The position numbers and the translations under genes are program-made. This document shows, one piece after another, positions 1 through 8,244 of a DNA stretch of 64,000 nucleotides. Origin of the DNA: an uncultured Oscillospiraceae bacterium (GTDB lineage: Bacteria > Bacillota > Clostridia > Oscillospirales > Oscillospiraceae); the NCBI GenBank assembly GCA_947629775.1, contig CANRFA010000004.1:62001-126000 (forward strand), written 5' to 3'. The notes under the pieces were generated by a model. That model did not search any database. It saw only the letters and a list, made by a program, of their open reading frames with translations, and had not been told where the DNA came from. The first letter of the stretch is position 1. Each line of letters starts with the position of its first letter.

Positions 1-42
1 AAACAGGTCCAGTCGGTCTACATGCGGGTGTCCGAACTGTAG
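1..42 (+). CDS. 3' end of an upstream gene (partial)
   Basis: The first bases read in frame 1 as 13 codons ending SVYMRVSEL, then TAG at 40-42. This is probably the tail of a gene that starts outside the window. It is followed within 40 bases by a new promoter, which suits a gene end. Thirteen residues are too few to name a family. Confidence 0.35.
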   Translation, partial: KQVQSVYMRVSEL

Positions 43-77
43 CCCGGGATTTCTTCCGGAAAAGCTGAAATTCCCAC

Positions 78-106
78 TTGACAGGTGGGGGTTTGGGCGC
101 TATAAT
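78..106 (+). promoter_or_regulatory. Sigma-A promoter of the aroF-aroB operon
   Basis: A perfect TTGACA (78-83) and a perfect TATAAT (101-106) are separated by exactly 17 bases. Transcription would begin near 113 and give a leader of about 280 nt before aroF. The leader carries the Phe-rich peptide and the terminator described below. Confidence 0.9.
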
Positions 107-176
107 CGTGAAAAATTCCGATGGACTCATGCAGAAATCTGCGTCCTGAGTCTCTTCGGGGAAAGGACCTGCCATC

Positions 177-284
177 ATGACCAACACGTTGTTCTTTGCG
201 GAATACGCTTTACTGGGCTTTTTCGGCTTTGGTTCCGGAAAGGTCTTTGCGTGTTGCGCAGAAGACAGGGCATACGGTCTGTGA
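177..284 (+). CDS. Phe-rich leader peptide of the aroF attenuator
   Basis: This is a 35-codon reading frame with a good Shine-Dalgarno (AAAGGA, 162-167) nine bases before the ATG. The peptide starts MTNTLFFAEY and has six Phe codons (6, 7, 15, 16, 18, 24) plus two Tyr. This composition is expected of a pheL-type leader peptide, where ribosome stalling at scarce Phe-tRNA controls termination downstream. The stop at 282-284 lies 45 bases before the terminator stem. It is a regulatory peptide by position and composition; I know of no named homologue in this group. Confidence 0.7.
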   Translation: MTNTLFFAEYALLGFFGFGSGKVFACCAEDRAYGL

Positions 285-329
285 GACGGCATCCCGCTTG
301 GGAGAAAGGTCCGTCCGATACGGAACGAT

Positions 330-371
330 GCGGCTGCTGAGGTGCGTACACGCCCCGGCGGCCGCTTTTTT
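330..371 (+). terminator. Intrinsic terminator / attenuator before aroF
   Basis: Arms 330-339 and 356-365 pair over ten positions, two of them G-U. A further four-pair stem (341-344 with 351-354) caps the hairpin, and six T (366-371) follow at once. The structure ends only six bases before the aroF Shine-Dalgarno, so it would stop transcripts short of the gene. Bases 249-260 inside the leader peptide can pair with 343-353 (6 + 4 pairs around a small internal loop), which gives a candidate competing structure. Confidence 0.75.
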
Positions 372-393
372 CATGCAGAAGGAGATCAGCGCC

Positions 394-1416
394 ATGATTG
401 TCATTTTAAAGAAAAACACCACAAAAGACCAGATCAGCCAGTTCTCGGACCAGATGAAGGAGATCGGCCTGGAGGCCCACACCATCGTCGGCGAGGCCCA
501 TACCATCGTCGGTCTGGTGGGAGATACCTCCCAGGTGGATATCGATCACCTGCGGGACATGGAGATCGTGGAGTCCGTCCAGCGGATTCAGGAGCCTTTC
601 AAGAAGGCCAATCGCCGCTTCCGGGAGGAAGACACCGTTATCACCCTGGAAAACGGGCTGAAGATCGGCGGCGGCCACTTCCAGGTGATCGCCGGTCCCT
701 GCTCCATCGAGTCCGAGGAACAGATTGTCAGCGTGGCGAAAGCAGTCAAGGCGGCGGGCGCCACGCTCCTGCGCGGCGGCGCTTTCAAGCCCCGTACCTC
801 CCCGTACGCCTTCCAGGGGCTTCACTCCAGAGGCATGCGCTTCCTGCTGCAGGCCAAAGAGACCACCGGACTGCCGATCGTGACGGAAATCATGGACGCC
901 GCCCATCTGCCCCTGTTCGAAGAGGTGGATATCATCCAGGTGGGCGCCCGCAACATGCAGAACTTTGAACTGCTCAAGCATCTGGGCCAGGTGAAGAAGC
1001 CCATTCTCCTCAAGCGCGGCCTGGCCAATACCCTGCAGGAGCTGCTGATGAGCGCGGAGTACATCATGGCCTCCGGCAACGAGCAGGTGATCCTCTGCGA
1101 GCGGGGCATCCGCACCTTCGAGACCTACACCCGTAACACCCTGGACCTGTCCGCCATTCCCGTCCTGAAGCGCCTGAGCCATCTGCCGGTGATTGTGGAT
1201 CCCAGCCACGCCACGGGAGACGCGGACCTGGTGCGGCCCATGGCTCTGGCCGCCACTGCCGCGGGCGCCGACGGCCTTATCATCGAGGTGCACAACGACC
1301 CCGCTCACGCCCTGTGCGATGGCGCGCAGTCCCTGACCCCGGACGAATTCGTTACCGTCATGAACATGGTCAACGCCATCCGCCCCTATGCGGAGACCTA
1401 CAAGAGAGATATGTGA
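394..1416 (+). CDS. aroF: 3-deoxy-7-phosphoheptulonate (DAHP) synthase
   Basis: Condenses phosphoenolpyruvate with erythrose 4-phosphate, the first step of the shikimate pathway, in the cytoplasm. The 340-residue protein has an N-terminal ferredoxin-like regulatory domain (about 1-75, MIVILKK to GLVGD), as in the Thermotoga-type enzyme. A TIM-barrel catalytic domain follows with AGPCSIES, RGGAFKPRTSPY, QVGARNMQNF, LLKRG, DPSHATG and EVHNDP. The start at 394 is chosen because AGAAGGAG (377-384) sits nine bases upstream. An in-frame TTG at 196 would translate the attenuator and is rejected. aroB follows after 13 bases. Residues 27-40 contain a doubled EAHTIVG. Confidence 0.95.
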   Translation: MIVILKKNTTKDQISQFSDQMKEIGLEAHTIVGEAHTIVGLVGDTSQVDIDHLRDMEIVESVQRIQEPFKKANRRFREEDTVITLENGLKIGGGHFQVIAGPCSIESEEQIVSVAKAVKAAGATLLRGGAFKPRTSPYAFQGLHSRGMRFLLQAKETTGLPIVTEIMDAAHLPLFEEVDIIQVGARNMQNFELLKHLGQVKKPILLKRGLANTLQELLMSAEYIMASGNEQVILCERGIRTFETYTRNTLDLSAIPVLKRLSHLPVIVDPSHATGDADLVRPMALAATAAGADGLIIEVHNDPAHALCDGAQSLTPDEFVTVMNMVNAIRPYAETYKRDM

Positions 1417-1429
1417 GGAGGCACTCTTC

Positions 1430-2482
1430 ATGAGGACTGTGGAAATCAGAACAGCCCCCGCCTACAACGTACACATCGGCTCCGGACTGCTGGGACAGTG
1501 CGGCAGCTTCATTGCCCAGGTTCACGGGCCCTGTCTGGCCGTGCTGGTGACAGACAGCTTTGTGGACATGATCTATTCCTCCTCGGTGGTCCACTCTCTG
1601 AAGGAGACGGGTTACCGGGTGGAGAAATTTGTGATTCCCGCCGGCGAGAAGAGCAAGAGCATGGAGACCTACATGAAGCTGCTCTCCTTCCTGGCGGAAC
1701 TGGGGGTCACCCGCTCGGACCTGATCGTTGCCCTGGGAGGGGGCGTGGTGGGAGACCTGGCCGGGTTCGCCGCCGCCACCTACCTGCGCGGCATGGACTT
1801 CATCCAGCTTCCCACGTCCTTCCTGGCCCAGGTGGACTCCTCGGTGGGCGGGAAGACCGCCGTGGACCTGCCACAGGGCAAGAACCTGGTGGGGGCCTTC
1901 TGGCAGCCCCGCCTGGTGCTCTGCGACGTCAAATGTCTGGCCACCCTCTCCATGGAAACTCTGGCGGACGGCCTGGGGGAGACCATCAAGTACGGCATGA
2001 TCGCAGACGCCGAGATCCTGCGGATTCTCCAGGGAGACGGCCTGCGGGACGAGGCGGAGAGCGTCATCTACCGCTGCGTGAAGATCAAGGCGGATGTGGT
2101 GGAGGCCGACGAGCGGGACAACGGGCCCCGGCAGCTGCTGAACTTCGGCCACACGGCGGGACACGCCATCGAGAAGCACAGCCGCTTTACCCTGACCCAC
2201 GGGCGGGCGGTGGCCATCGGCATGGCGGTGGTGACCCGGGCCTGTGTGAAGCGGGGCATGGTGGACCGCAGCGTGCTGGACGTGCTGGAGTCCCTTCTGA
2301 AGAAGAACGGCCTGTCGGACCGCTGCACGCTGTCCGCGGCGGAACTGGCCCGGGGCGCCCTGGCGGACAAGAAGCGCCGGGGAGAGAGCATCACCCTGGT
2401 GGTGCCCGCCAGCCTGGGCAAGTGCGTCCTTTTCCCCGTTTCTACCGCCGATCTGGAGGCATTTTTCCAGGACGGCCTGTGA
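1430..2482 (+). CDS. aroB: 3-dehydroquinate synthase
   Basis: Converts DAHP to 3-dehydroquinate using NAD and a divalent metal; second shikimate step. The 350-residue protein shows the family signatures in order: IPAGEKSKS, GGGVVGDLAGF, PTSFLAQVDSSVGGKT, KNLVGAF, GLGE and the metal-binding RQLLNFGHTAGHAIE. The ATG at 1430 is preceded by GGAGG overlapping the aroF stop. Co-transcription with aroF means both steps would answer to the Phe attenuator. The next pathway genes (aroQ, aroE) are not in the window. Confidence 0.96.
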   Translation: MRTVEIRTAPAYNVHIGSGLLGQCGSFIAQVHGPCLAVLVTDSFVDMIYSSSVVHSLKETGYRVEKFVIPAGEKSKSMETYMKLLSFLAELGVTRSDLIVALGGGVVGDLAGFAAATYLRGMDFIQLPTSFLAQVDSSVGGKTAVDLPQGKNLVGAFWQPRLVLCDVKCLATLSMETLADGLGETIKYGMIADAEILRILQGDGLRDEAESVIYRCVKIKADVVEADERDNGPRQLLNFGHTAGHAIEKHSRFTLTHGRAVAIGMAVVTRACVKRGMVDRSVLDVLESLLKKNGLSDRCTLSAAELARGALADKKRRGESITLVVPASLGKCVLFPVSTADLEAFFQDGL

Positions 2483-2500
2483 TTTTTACCCGGAACCCTC

Positions 2501-2529
2501 TTGCAATTTACGGGAGGGGTCTGTATAAT
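2501..2529 (+). promoter_or_regulatory. Sigma-A promoter of leuS
   Basis: TTGCAA (2501-2506), a 17-base spacer and TATAAT (2524-2529). The transcript leader would be only about 50 nt, too short for a T-box, so no tRNA-sensing control of leuS is visible here. Confidence 0.85.
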
Positions 2530-2588
2530 GAGCATTTGGTATCGTTTGAGACTTCGCCGGGTTCGGCCGAAATACAGGAGTGTATAAG

Positions 2589-5129
2589 ATGAAGTACGAT
2601 TTTGCCGCCATTGAGAAGAAGTGGCAGGACCGCTGGGAAAAGGAAAAGCCCTACGCCTGCAGGACGGGAGATACCTCCCGGCCGAAGTTCTATGGTCTGA
2701 TCGAGTTCCCCTATCCCTCGGCGGCCGGCCTTCACGTAGGCCACCCCCGTCCCTTTACCGCCATGGACATCGTGACCCGCAAGAAGCGGATGGACGGGTA
2801 TAACGTGCTGTTCCCCATCGGGTTTGACGCCTTCGGCCTGCCCACGGAGAACTACGCGATCAAAAACCACATTCACCCCGCCATCGTCACGAAGCAGAAC
2901 ATCGAGAACTTCACCCGCCAGCTGAAGATGCTGGGCTTCGGGTTTGACTGGGACCGGGTTGTGGACACAACGGATCCCAGCTATTATAAGTGGACGCAGT
3001 GGATCTTCCTGCAGCTGTATAAGAAGGGACTGGCCTATAAGGCAACCATGCCCGTGAACTGGTGCACTTCCTGCAAGTGCGTGCTGGCCAACGAGGAGGT
3101 TGTGGAAGGCGTCTGCGAGCGCTGCGGCGCTCCGGTCATCCGCAAGGAGAAGTCTCAGTGGATGCTGAAGATCACCGCCTATGCCCAGCGTCTCATCGAC
3201 GATCTGGACGATCTGGACTATATCGAGAGAGTCAAGATCCAGCAGAAGAACTGGATCGGCCGCTCCACCGGCGCCGAGGTTACCTTCAAGGCCACCACCG
3301 GCGATGATATCGTGGTTTACACCACCCGTCCGGACACCCTCTTCGGCGCCACCTATATGGTTCTCTCTCCGGAGCATGCCTTCCTGAAGAAGTGGGAGCC
3401 GGTGCTGAAGAACATGGACGAGATCCGGGCCTACCAGCGCGCCGCCGCCTCCAAGTCGGATCTGGAGCGCACGGAGCTGAACAAGGAGAAGACCGGCGTC
3501 TGCCTCGACGGCGTGTCGGCCATCAATCCGGTCAACGGCCGGGAGATCCCCATCTTCATTTCGGACTACGTTCTGGCCACCTACGGAACCGGCGCCATCA
3601 TGGCGGTGCCCGCCCACGACGACCGCGACTGGGAATTCGCCCGCAAGTTCGGCTGCGAAGTCATCGAAGTGGTGAAGGGCGGAGACGTGGAGAAGGAAGC
3701 CTTTACCCTGAAGGACGACACCGGTATCATGGTGAACTCCGGCTTCCTGGACGGCATGACGGTCCGCCAGGCCATCCCCGCCATTACGAAGTGGCTGGAG
3801 GAGAAGGGGATCGGTCACTCCCAGGTGAACTACAAGCTGCGCGACTGGGTCTTCTCCCGGCAGCGCTACTGGGGCGAACCCATCCCCATGGTCTGGTGTG
3901 AGAAGTGCGGCTGGCAGCCGCTCCCCGAAGATCAGCTGCCGCTGCTGCTGCCCGAGGTGGAGAGCTACGAACCCACCGACGACGGCGAGAGCCCCCTGTC
4001 CAAGATGACCGACTGGGTCAACACCACCTGCCCCTGCTGCGGCGGTCCCGCCCGCCGGGAGACGGATACCATGCCTCAGTGGGCCGGCTCCAGCTGGTAC
4101 TTCCTGCGCTACATGGATCCCCACAACGATCAGGAACTGGCGTCGAAGGAAGCTCTGGAATACTGGTCCCCCGTGGACTGGTACAACGGCGGCATGGAGC
4201 ACACCACGCTGCACCTGCTGTACAGCCGCTTCTGGCATAAGTTCCTCTACGACATCGGCGTCGTGCCCACGAAGGAGCCCTATGCCAAGCGCACCTCCCA
4301 CGGCATGATCCTGGGACAGAACCCCCGCTGTTTCTCCAACCTGAGCCAGGAAGAGCAGAAGAAACTGGTGGAGGAGTTCGGCAGCGAGGAGGCCGCCCGG
4401 GCCCACCTGGTGGAACTCCACGGGGAGATGGCGGAGCACCCCATCGTCAAGATGTCCAAATCTCTGGGCAACGTGGTGAATCCGGACGATATCGTGAAAG
4501 CCTACGGCGCGGATACCCTGCGTCTGTATATCATGTTTATCGGGGACTTTGAGAAGGCCGCCGCCTGGAGCGACAACGCCGTGAAGGGCTGCAAGCGCTT
4601 CCTGGACCGGGTGTGGAACCTGGCCTCCGAGAAGCGGGAGGGCGGAGACGAGTACTCGTCCGCCAACGAGGCCGCGGTCCACAAGGCCATCAAAAAGGTC
4701 TCGGAGGACATCGAGTCCATGAAGTTCAATACCGCCATCGCCGCTCTGATGTCGCTGGTGAACGATTTCTACGCCAAAGGCGCCAGTCGGGGCGATGTGA
4801 AGGCCCTTCTGCTGATGCTGTGCCCCTTCGCTCCCCACATGTGCGAGGAGCTGTGGGAGATGAACGGCTACGGCGGACAGGTCTGCCAGCAGTCCTGGCC
4901 GAAGTACGACGCCAGCAAGACGGTCTCCGCCACCATGCGCATGGCCGTCCAGATCAGCGGCAAGGTACGGGCCAACATCATCGTGCCCGCGGAGAGCACC
5001 AACGACGAGATCGTGGCCGCCGCTCTGGCAGAACCCAAAATCGCCCGTCTGGCGGAGGGCAAGACCCTGGTGAAGTCCATCGTCGTTCCGGGCAAACTGA
5101 TCAGTCTCATTCTCAAACCCAGGGTCTGA
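2589..5129 (+). CDS. leuS: Leucyl-tRNA synthetase
   Basis: Charges tRNA-Leu with leucine. The 846-residue class I synthetase carries the HIGH-type motif HVGH (residues 49-52, in [15 protein letters not shown]) and [14 protein letters not shown] near residue 620. The editing domain shows the [12 protein letters not shown] signature. Cysteine pairs (CTSCKC with CERCG; CEKCG with CPCCG) suggest a zinc ribbon and a second metal site. ATG 2589 is preferred over the in-frame GTG at 2580 because AGGAG (2576-2580) sits eight bases before it. It has its own promoter. Confidence 0.97.
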   Translation: MKYDFAAIEKKWQDRWEKEKPYACRTGDTSRPKFYGLIEFPYPSAAGLHVGHPRPFTAMDIVTRKKRMDGYNVLFPIGFDAFGLPTENYAIKNHIHPAIVTKQNIENFTRQLKMLGFGFDWDRVVDTTDPSYYKWTQWIFLQLYKKGLAYKATMPVNWCTSCKCVLANEEVVEGVCERCGAPVIRKEKSQWMLKITAYAQRLIDDLDDLDYIERVKIQQKNWIGRSTGAEVTFKATTGDDIVVYTTRPDTLFGATYMVLSPEHAFLKKWEPVLKNMDEIRAYQRAAASKSDLERTELNKEKTGVCLDGVSAINPVNGREIPIFISDYVLATYGTGAIMAVPAHDDRDWEFARKFGCEVIEVVKGGDVEKEAFTLKDDTGIMVNSGFLDGMTVRQAIPAITKWLEEKGIGHSQVNYKLRDWVFSRQRYWGEPIPMVWCEKCGWQPLPEDQLPLLLPEVESYEPTDDGESPLSKMTDWVNTTCPCCGGPARRETDTMPQWAGSSWYFLRYMDPHNDQELASKEALEYWSPVDWYNGGMEHTTLHLLYSRFWHKFLYDIGVVPTKEPYAKRTSHGMILGQNPRCFSNLSQEEQKKLVEEFGSEEAARAHLVELHGEMAEHPIVKMSKSLGNVVNPDDIVKAYGADTLRLYIMFIGDFEKAAAWSDNAVKGCKRFLDRVWNLASEKREGGDEYSSANEAAVHKAIKKVSEDIESMKFNTAIAALMSLVNDFYAKGASRGDVKALLLMLCPFAPHMCEELWEMNGYGGQVCQQSWPKYDASKTVSATMRMAVQISGKVRANIIVPAESTNDEIVAAALAEPKIARLAEGKTLVKSIVVPGKLISLILKPRV

Positions 5130-5200
5130 GCGGGGATTTCGTTCCCGTAATGGTCCGCCATCAGTCAGGAAAGGTTTACAGGTCGTTCACAAATACCCTC

Positions 5201-5229
5201 TTGACAGTGGGATGGGAATAGCGTATACT
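5201..5229 (+). promoter_or_regulatory. Sigma-A promoter of rpsU
   Basis: TTGACA (5201-5206), a 17-base spacer and TATACT (5224-5229). It drives a leader of about 70 nt that contains a strong hairpin just before the ribosome binding site of rpsU. Confidence 0.88.
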
Positions 5230-5260
5230 GAACAGGCTAAAGCCATGAGGATGGCCCTTA

Positions 5261-5286
5261 CGCGGCCGTTGAAGAAGTCGGCCGCG
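5261..5286 (+). other. Hairpin in the rpsU 5' leader
   Basis: CGCGGCCG (5261-5268) and CGGCCGCG (5279-5286) form a perfect 8-bp GC stem with a 10-base loop, ending four bases before the AGGGAGGG Shine-Dalgarno of rpsU. No T-tract follows, so it is not a terminator. A role in translation control or mRNA stability is possible; that is inference. Confidence 0.5.
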
Positions 5287-5306
5287 CCGGAGGGAGGGAA
5301 ATATAG

Positions 5307-5489
5307 ATGTCGGAAGTACGAGTGAGAGAGAACGAGTCTCTTGAGAGCGCCCTGAAGCGTTTTAAGCGCAGCTGTGCCAAGTCTGGTGTCCTGGCTGAGG
5401 TCCGTAAGCGCGAGCACTACGAGAGCCCCAGCGTCAAGCGCCGCAAGAAGTCCGAGGCTGCCCGCAAGAACCGTAAGAAGTTCTACTGA
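5307..5489 (+). CDS. rpsU: 30S ribosomal protein S21
   Basis: Small basic protein of the 30S subunit involved in initiation. The 60 residues begin [21 protein letters not shown] and end in the usual Arg/Lys-rich tail ([16 protein letters not shown]), at full family length. A very strong Shine-Dalgarno (AGGGAGGG, 5291-5298) precedes the ATG. It is monocistronic here, between its own promoter and a terminator; the frequent partner yqeY is not adjacent. Confidence 0.96.
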   Translation: MSEVRVRENESLESALKRFKRSCAKSGVLAEVRKREHYESPSVKRRKKSEAARKNRKKFY

Positions 5490-5495
5490 GAATTC

Positions 5496-5529
5496 AAAGC
5501 CGCTGCGACCTGGTCGCAGCGGCTTTTTC
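5496..5529 (+). terminator. Intrinsic terminator of rpsU
   Basis: A long GC-rich inverted repeat (AGCCGCTGCGACC with GGTCGCAGCGGCT) is followed by TTTTT at the 3' side, seven bases after the rpsU stop. Confidence 0.85.
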
Positions 5530-5634
5530 GACGCCTGACGCCGTGCTTGGAGCTGTTCGGGCCTGGGAGAGAGGGGCATCGGCCTTCCGGAGACGGCGTG
5601 AGGGCCGGCTATCCCGGAGCGGGAGGCGAACGGA

Positions 5635-5671
5635 TGAAAAAACGGACTCCGCCCTTGGGCGGGGTCCGTTG
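5635..5671 (-). terminator. Intrinsic terminator of the gdpP-ftsH operon
   Basis: Read on the minus strand, a stem of ACGGACCCCGCCC with GGCGGAGTCCGT (one mismatch) and a short AAG loop is followed by TTTTTT. It lies just beyond the ftsH stop. The 100 bases between this and the rpsU terminator show no gene. Confidence 0.8.
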
Positions 5672-5676
5672 TGCTG

Positions 5677-7572
5677 CTACAGATCCAGAGGTTCCAGGCG
5701 CTTGAAGTAGGGCGCCACAGCCGCCTCGTCGGGGCGGGAGAAGACGGACTCGAAGGTGTCGGCGTCCATGGTCTCGTGGTCCAGAAGGTAGAGGGCGGTG
5801 ACCTCCAGCTGCCGGCGGCAGCGGCGGAGAATCTCGTCGCAGCGGCGGTGGGCTCTGTCCACAATGACCTTGACCTCTTCGTCGATGACGCCGGCCACCT
5901 CTTCCGAGTAGCCCCGGGAGTGGCCCATGGAGCGGCCGATGAAGACCTCGTCGTCGTCGTTGCCGAAGGCGATGGTGCCCAGTTTGTCGCTCATGCCATA
6001 GCGGGTGACCATGGAGCGTGCTATTTGAGAGGCTTTCTGAATGTCGTTGGAGGCGCCGGTGGAGATGTCTCCCAGTACCAGCTGCTCCGCGCAGCGTCCG
6101 CCCAGACAGACGGCGATGCGCTCTTCCAGTTCTCTGCGGGAGAGATAGCTGCGATCCTCGGTGGGCAGCGAGACGGTCATACCGCCGGCGGGTCCCCGGG
6201 GGATGATGGTGATCTGGTGGACCGGATCCTGGGTGGGCAGTTCGTGGATGACCACGGCGTGTCCGGCCTCGTGGTAGGCGGTGAGCTTTTTCGCCGGTTC
6301 CGTCACCACCCGGCTTCGTTTTTCCGGGCCGGCGATGACCTTCATCATGGCCTCCTGGAGGTTTGGCTGGGTGATGAAGCGGGATTTTTCCCGGGCGGCC
6401 AGCAGAGCGGCCTCGTTGAGGAGGTTTTCCAGATCCGCGCCGGTAAAGCCGGCGGTGGCCCGGGCCACCTCGTTCAGGGAGACGTCTTCCGCCAGAGGTT
6501 TGTTGCGGGCGTGCACCCGCAGAATGGCTTCCCGGCCTTTGATGTCCGGCAGGCCCACGTAGATCTGGCGGTCGAAGCGGCCGGGCCGCAGAAGGGCCGG
6601 ATCCAGAATGTCCCGCCGGTTGGTGGCCGCCATGACAATCACGCCTTCGTTGGCGGAGAAGCCGTCCATCTCCACCAGCAGCTGGTTCAGAGTCTGTTCC
6701 CGTTCGTCGTGTCCGCCGCCCAGTCCGGTGCCGCGCTGACGGCCGACCGCGTCGATCTCGTCGATGAAGACGATGGCGGGGGAGGCTTTCTTCGCCTGCT
6801 CGAAGAGATCCCGGACCCGGCTGGCGCCGATGCCCACGTAGAGCTCCACGAAATCCGAGCCGGAGATGGAGAGAAACTGCACGCCGGCTTCTCCGGCCAC
6901 CGCCCGGGCCAGCAGCGTCTTGCCGGTTCCCGGAGGTCCTACCAGCAGAATTCCCTTGGGGATCCGGGCGCCCAGGCGGATGAATTTCTGGGGATCCTGG
7001 AGGAAGTCCACAACTTCTTTCAGTTCCTCTTTCTCCTCTTCCGCGCCGGCCACATCCTGGAAGGTGACCTGCTTATCCTTGTCGGAGTAAACCCGGGCCC
7101 GGGCGTGGCCGAACCGGTTCTGATTCGCGCCCGGCCCCCCTCCGCCGTTGACGTTCATCCGCTGACGCATGAGCACGGCGAAGAACAGGCCCAGCATGAG
7201 CAGCGCCACCAGATAGGGGAGAAGATTGTACCACCAGGAGGCTTCAATGCCCGGCGGATAGTCGTAGCCGGTCAGGATTCCCTTTTCCAGCTGCCGGTCG
7301 ATCAGTTCGTGCATGTCCTCGTAGAACCGGGAGGCATCGGCCAGCCGGCAGGTGAGGGTGGCAGTCTGGTCTCCGCTGAGTCGGAGGGTGAGGGTCAGGT
7401 CGTTGCCCCGGAGGGAGAAGTAGGTGACCCGCTCCTGCTCGAAGTAGTTTCGGATCGTGCTGTAGTCCGGACCGTTGTCCTGATCCAGCGACTGCAGCGA
7501 CGAGACGGCGAAGATCAGAGTAAAGATCACCAGCAGGTAGAGGGTCAGATCCCGGGGAGTGATTCGTCGCAT
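5677..7572 (-). CDS. ftsH: ATP-dependent zinc metalloprotease FtsH
   Basis: Membrane-anchored AAA+ protease that degrades short-lived and misfolded membrane and cytosolic proteins. The 631 residues comprise TM1 (about 9-27), an extracytoplasmic domain, TM2 (about 115-135), Walker A GPPGTGKT (212-219), Walker B IVFIDEID (267-274), a second-region-of-homology arginine block (RPGRFDR) and the zinc motif HEAGH (434-438). It is the last gene of the minus-strand operon, about 100 bases after hpt. That hpt-ftsH order is common in Firmicutes. Confidence 0.97.
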   Translation of the reverse strand: MRRITPRDLTLYLLVIFTLIFAVSSLQSLDQDNGPDYSTIRNYFEQERVTYFSLRGNDLTLTLRLSGDQTATLTCRLADASRFYEDMHELIDRQLEKGILTGYDYPPGIEASWWYNLLPYLVALLMLGLFFAVLMRQRMNVNGGGGPGANQNRFGHARARVYSDKDKQVTFQDVAGAEEEKEELKEVVDFLQDPQKFIRLGARIPKGILLVGPPGTGKTLLARAVAGEAGVQFLSISGSDFVELYVGIGASRVRDLFEQAKKASPAIVFIDEIDAVGRQRGTGLGGGHDEREQTLNQLLVEMDGFSANEGVIVMAATNRRDILDPALLRPGRFDRQIYVGLPDIKGREAILRVHARNKPLAEDVSLNEVARATAGFTGADLENLLNEAALLAAREKSRFITQPNLQEAMMKVIAGPEKRSRVVTEPAKKLTAYHEAGHAVVIHELPTQDPVHQITIIPRGPAGGMTVSLPTEDRSYLSRRELEERIAVCLGGRCAEQLVLGDISTGASNDIQKASQIARSMVTRYGMSDKLGTIAFGNDDDEVFIGRSMGHSRGYSEEVAGVIDEEVKVIVDRAHRRCDEILRRCRRQLEVTALYLLDHETMDADTFESVFSRPDEAAVAPYFKRLEPLDL

Positions 7573-7670
7573 GGCAAGACATCCCTTCAGAAGCGGCTGA
7601 GCCCGGTGTCAGGCGGGCAGCAGCCGGGGAAATGGACCGCCGCCAATGGGGCGGCGGCAGGACGCGGCCC

Positions 7671-8216
7671 TTACTGGCCGCCGTAGACGTAGGGCTTCAG
7701 AATGCCGATGTAGGGCAGGTTGCGGTAGCGCTCGGCGTAGTCCAGACCATAGCCCACCACGAAGGCGTCGGGAATGGTGAAGCCGGAATAGTGGACCTCC
7801 ACAGGGACCTTGCGGCGGCTGGGTTTGTCCAGCAGGGTGCACAGGCGGATGGAGGCGGGGTTGCGGTGTTCGAGCAGGTTCAGCAGGTAGTGGAGGGTGT
7901 TGCCGGAGTCCAGAATGTCCTCCACGACGATGATGTGCCGTCCGGTGATGTCTTCGGTCAGATCCTTGGTGATCTGCACCTGGCCGCTGGAGGTGGTGCC
8001 GTTTTTGTAGGAGGAAACCGCCATGAAGTCCACCATGCAGTTGAGGTGGATGGCCCGGCACAGGTCGGCCATGAAGACGAAGGAGCCCCGGAGGACGCTG
8101 ATCAGCATGATCTCCTGGCCGGCGTAGTCCTCGTCGATCTGCCGGGCGATTTCCTGTACCCGCTGTTTGAGCTGTTCTTCGGAAAACAGCACTTCCTGAA
8201 TATCATTCTCCATCAT
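7671..8216 (-). CDS. hpt: Hypoxanthine phosphoribosyltransferase
   Basis: Salvages hypoxanthine and guanine with PRPP to IMP and GMP. The 181-residue protein has the PRPP-binding signature VVEDILDSGNTL and the N-terminal LISVLRGSFVFMADL loop of the HPRT family. The start is the first of two ATG codons at 8211-8216, with AGGAAG about ten bases upstream. An in-frame extension to 8366 would overlap tilS and is rejected. The gene lies 28 bases after tilS; the tilS-hpt-ftsH order is conserved in many Firmicutes. Confidence 0.94.
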   Translation of the reverse strand: MMENDIQEVLFSEEQLKQRVQEIARQIDEDYAGQEIMLISVLRGSFVFMADLCRAIHLNCMVDFMAVSSYKNGTTSSGQVQITKDLTEDITGRHIIVVEDILDSGNTLHYLLNLLEHRNPASIRLCTLLDKPSRRKVPVEVHYSGFTIPDAFVVGYGLDYAERYRNLPYIGILKPYVYGGQ

Positions 8217-8244
8217 ATACTGTTTACTTCCTTTCTCTTTCTTT

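Noticed and set aside
196..393. In-frame TTG start that would lengthen aroF by 66 residues
   Set aside because: The extension translates the leader peptide region and the attenuator hairpin, has no Shine-Dalgarno, and the family protein starts at MIVILKK (394).
406..1431. 341-codon open frame on the minus strand opposite aroF
   Set aside because: It is a shadow of the GC-rich coding frame; the plus strand carries clear DAHP synthase motifs.
2530..2588. T-box leader for leuS
   Set aside because: Only about 50 bases separate the promoter from the start codon; there is no room for a specifier stem and terminator.
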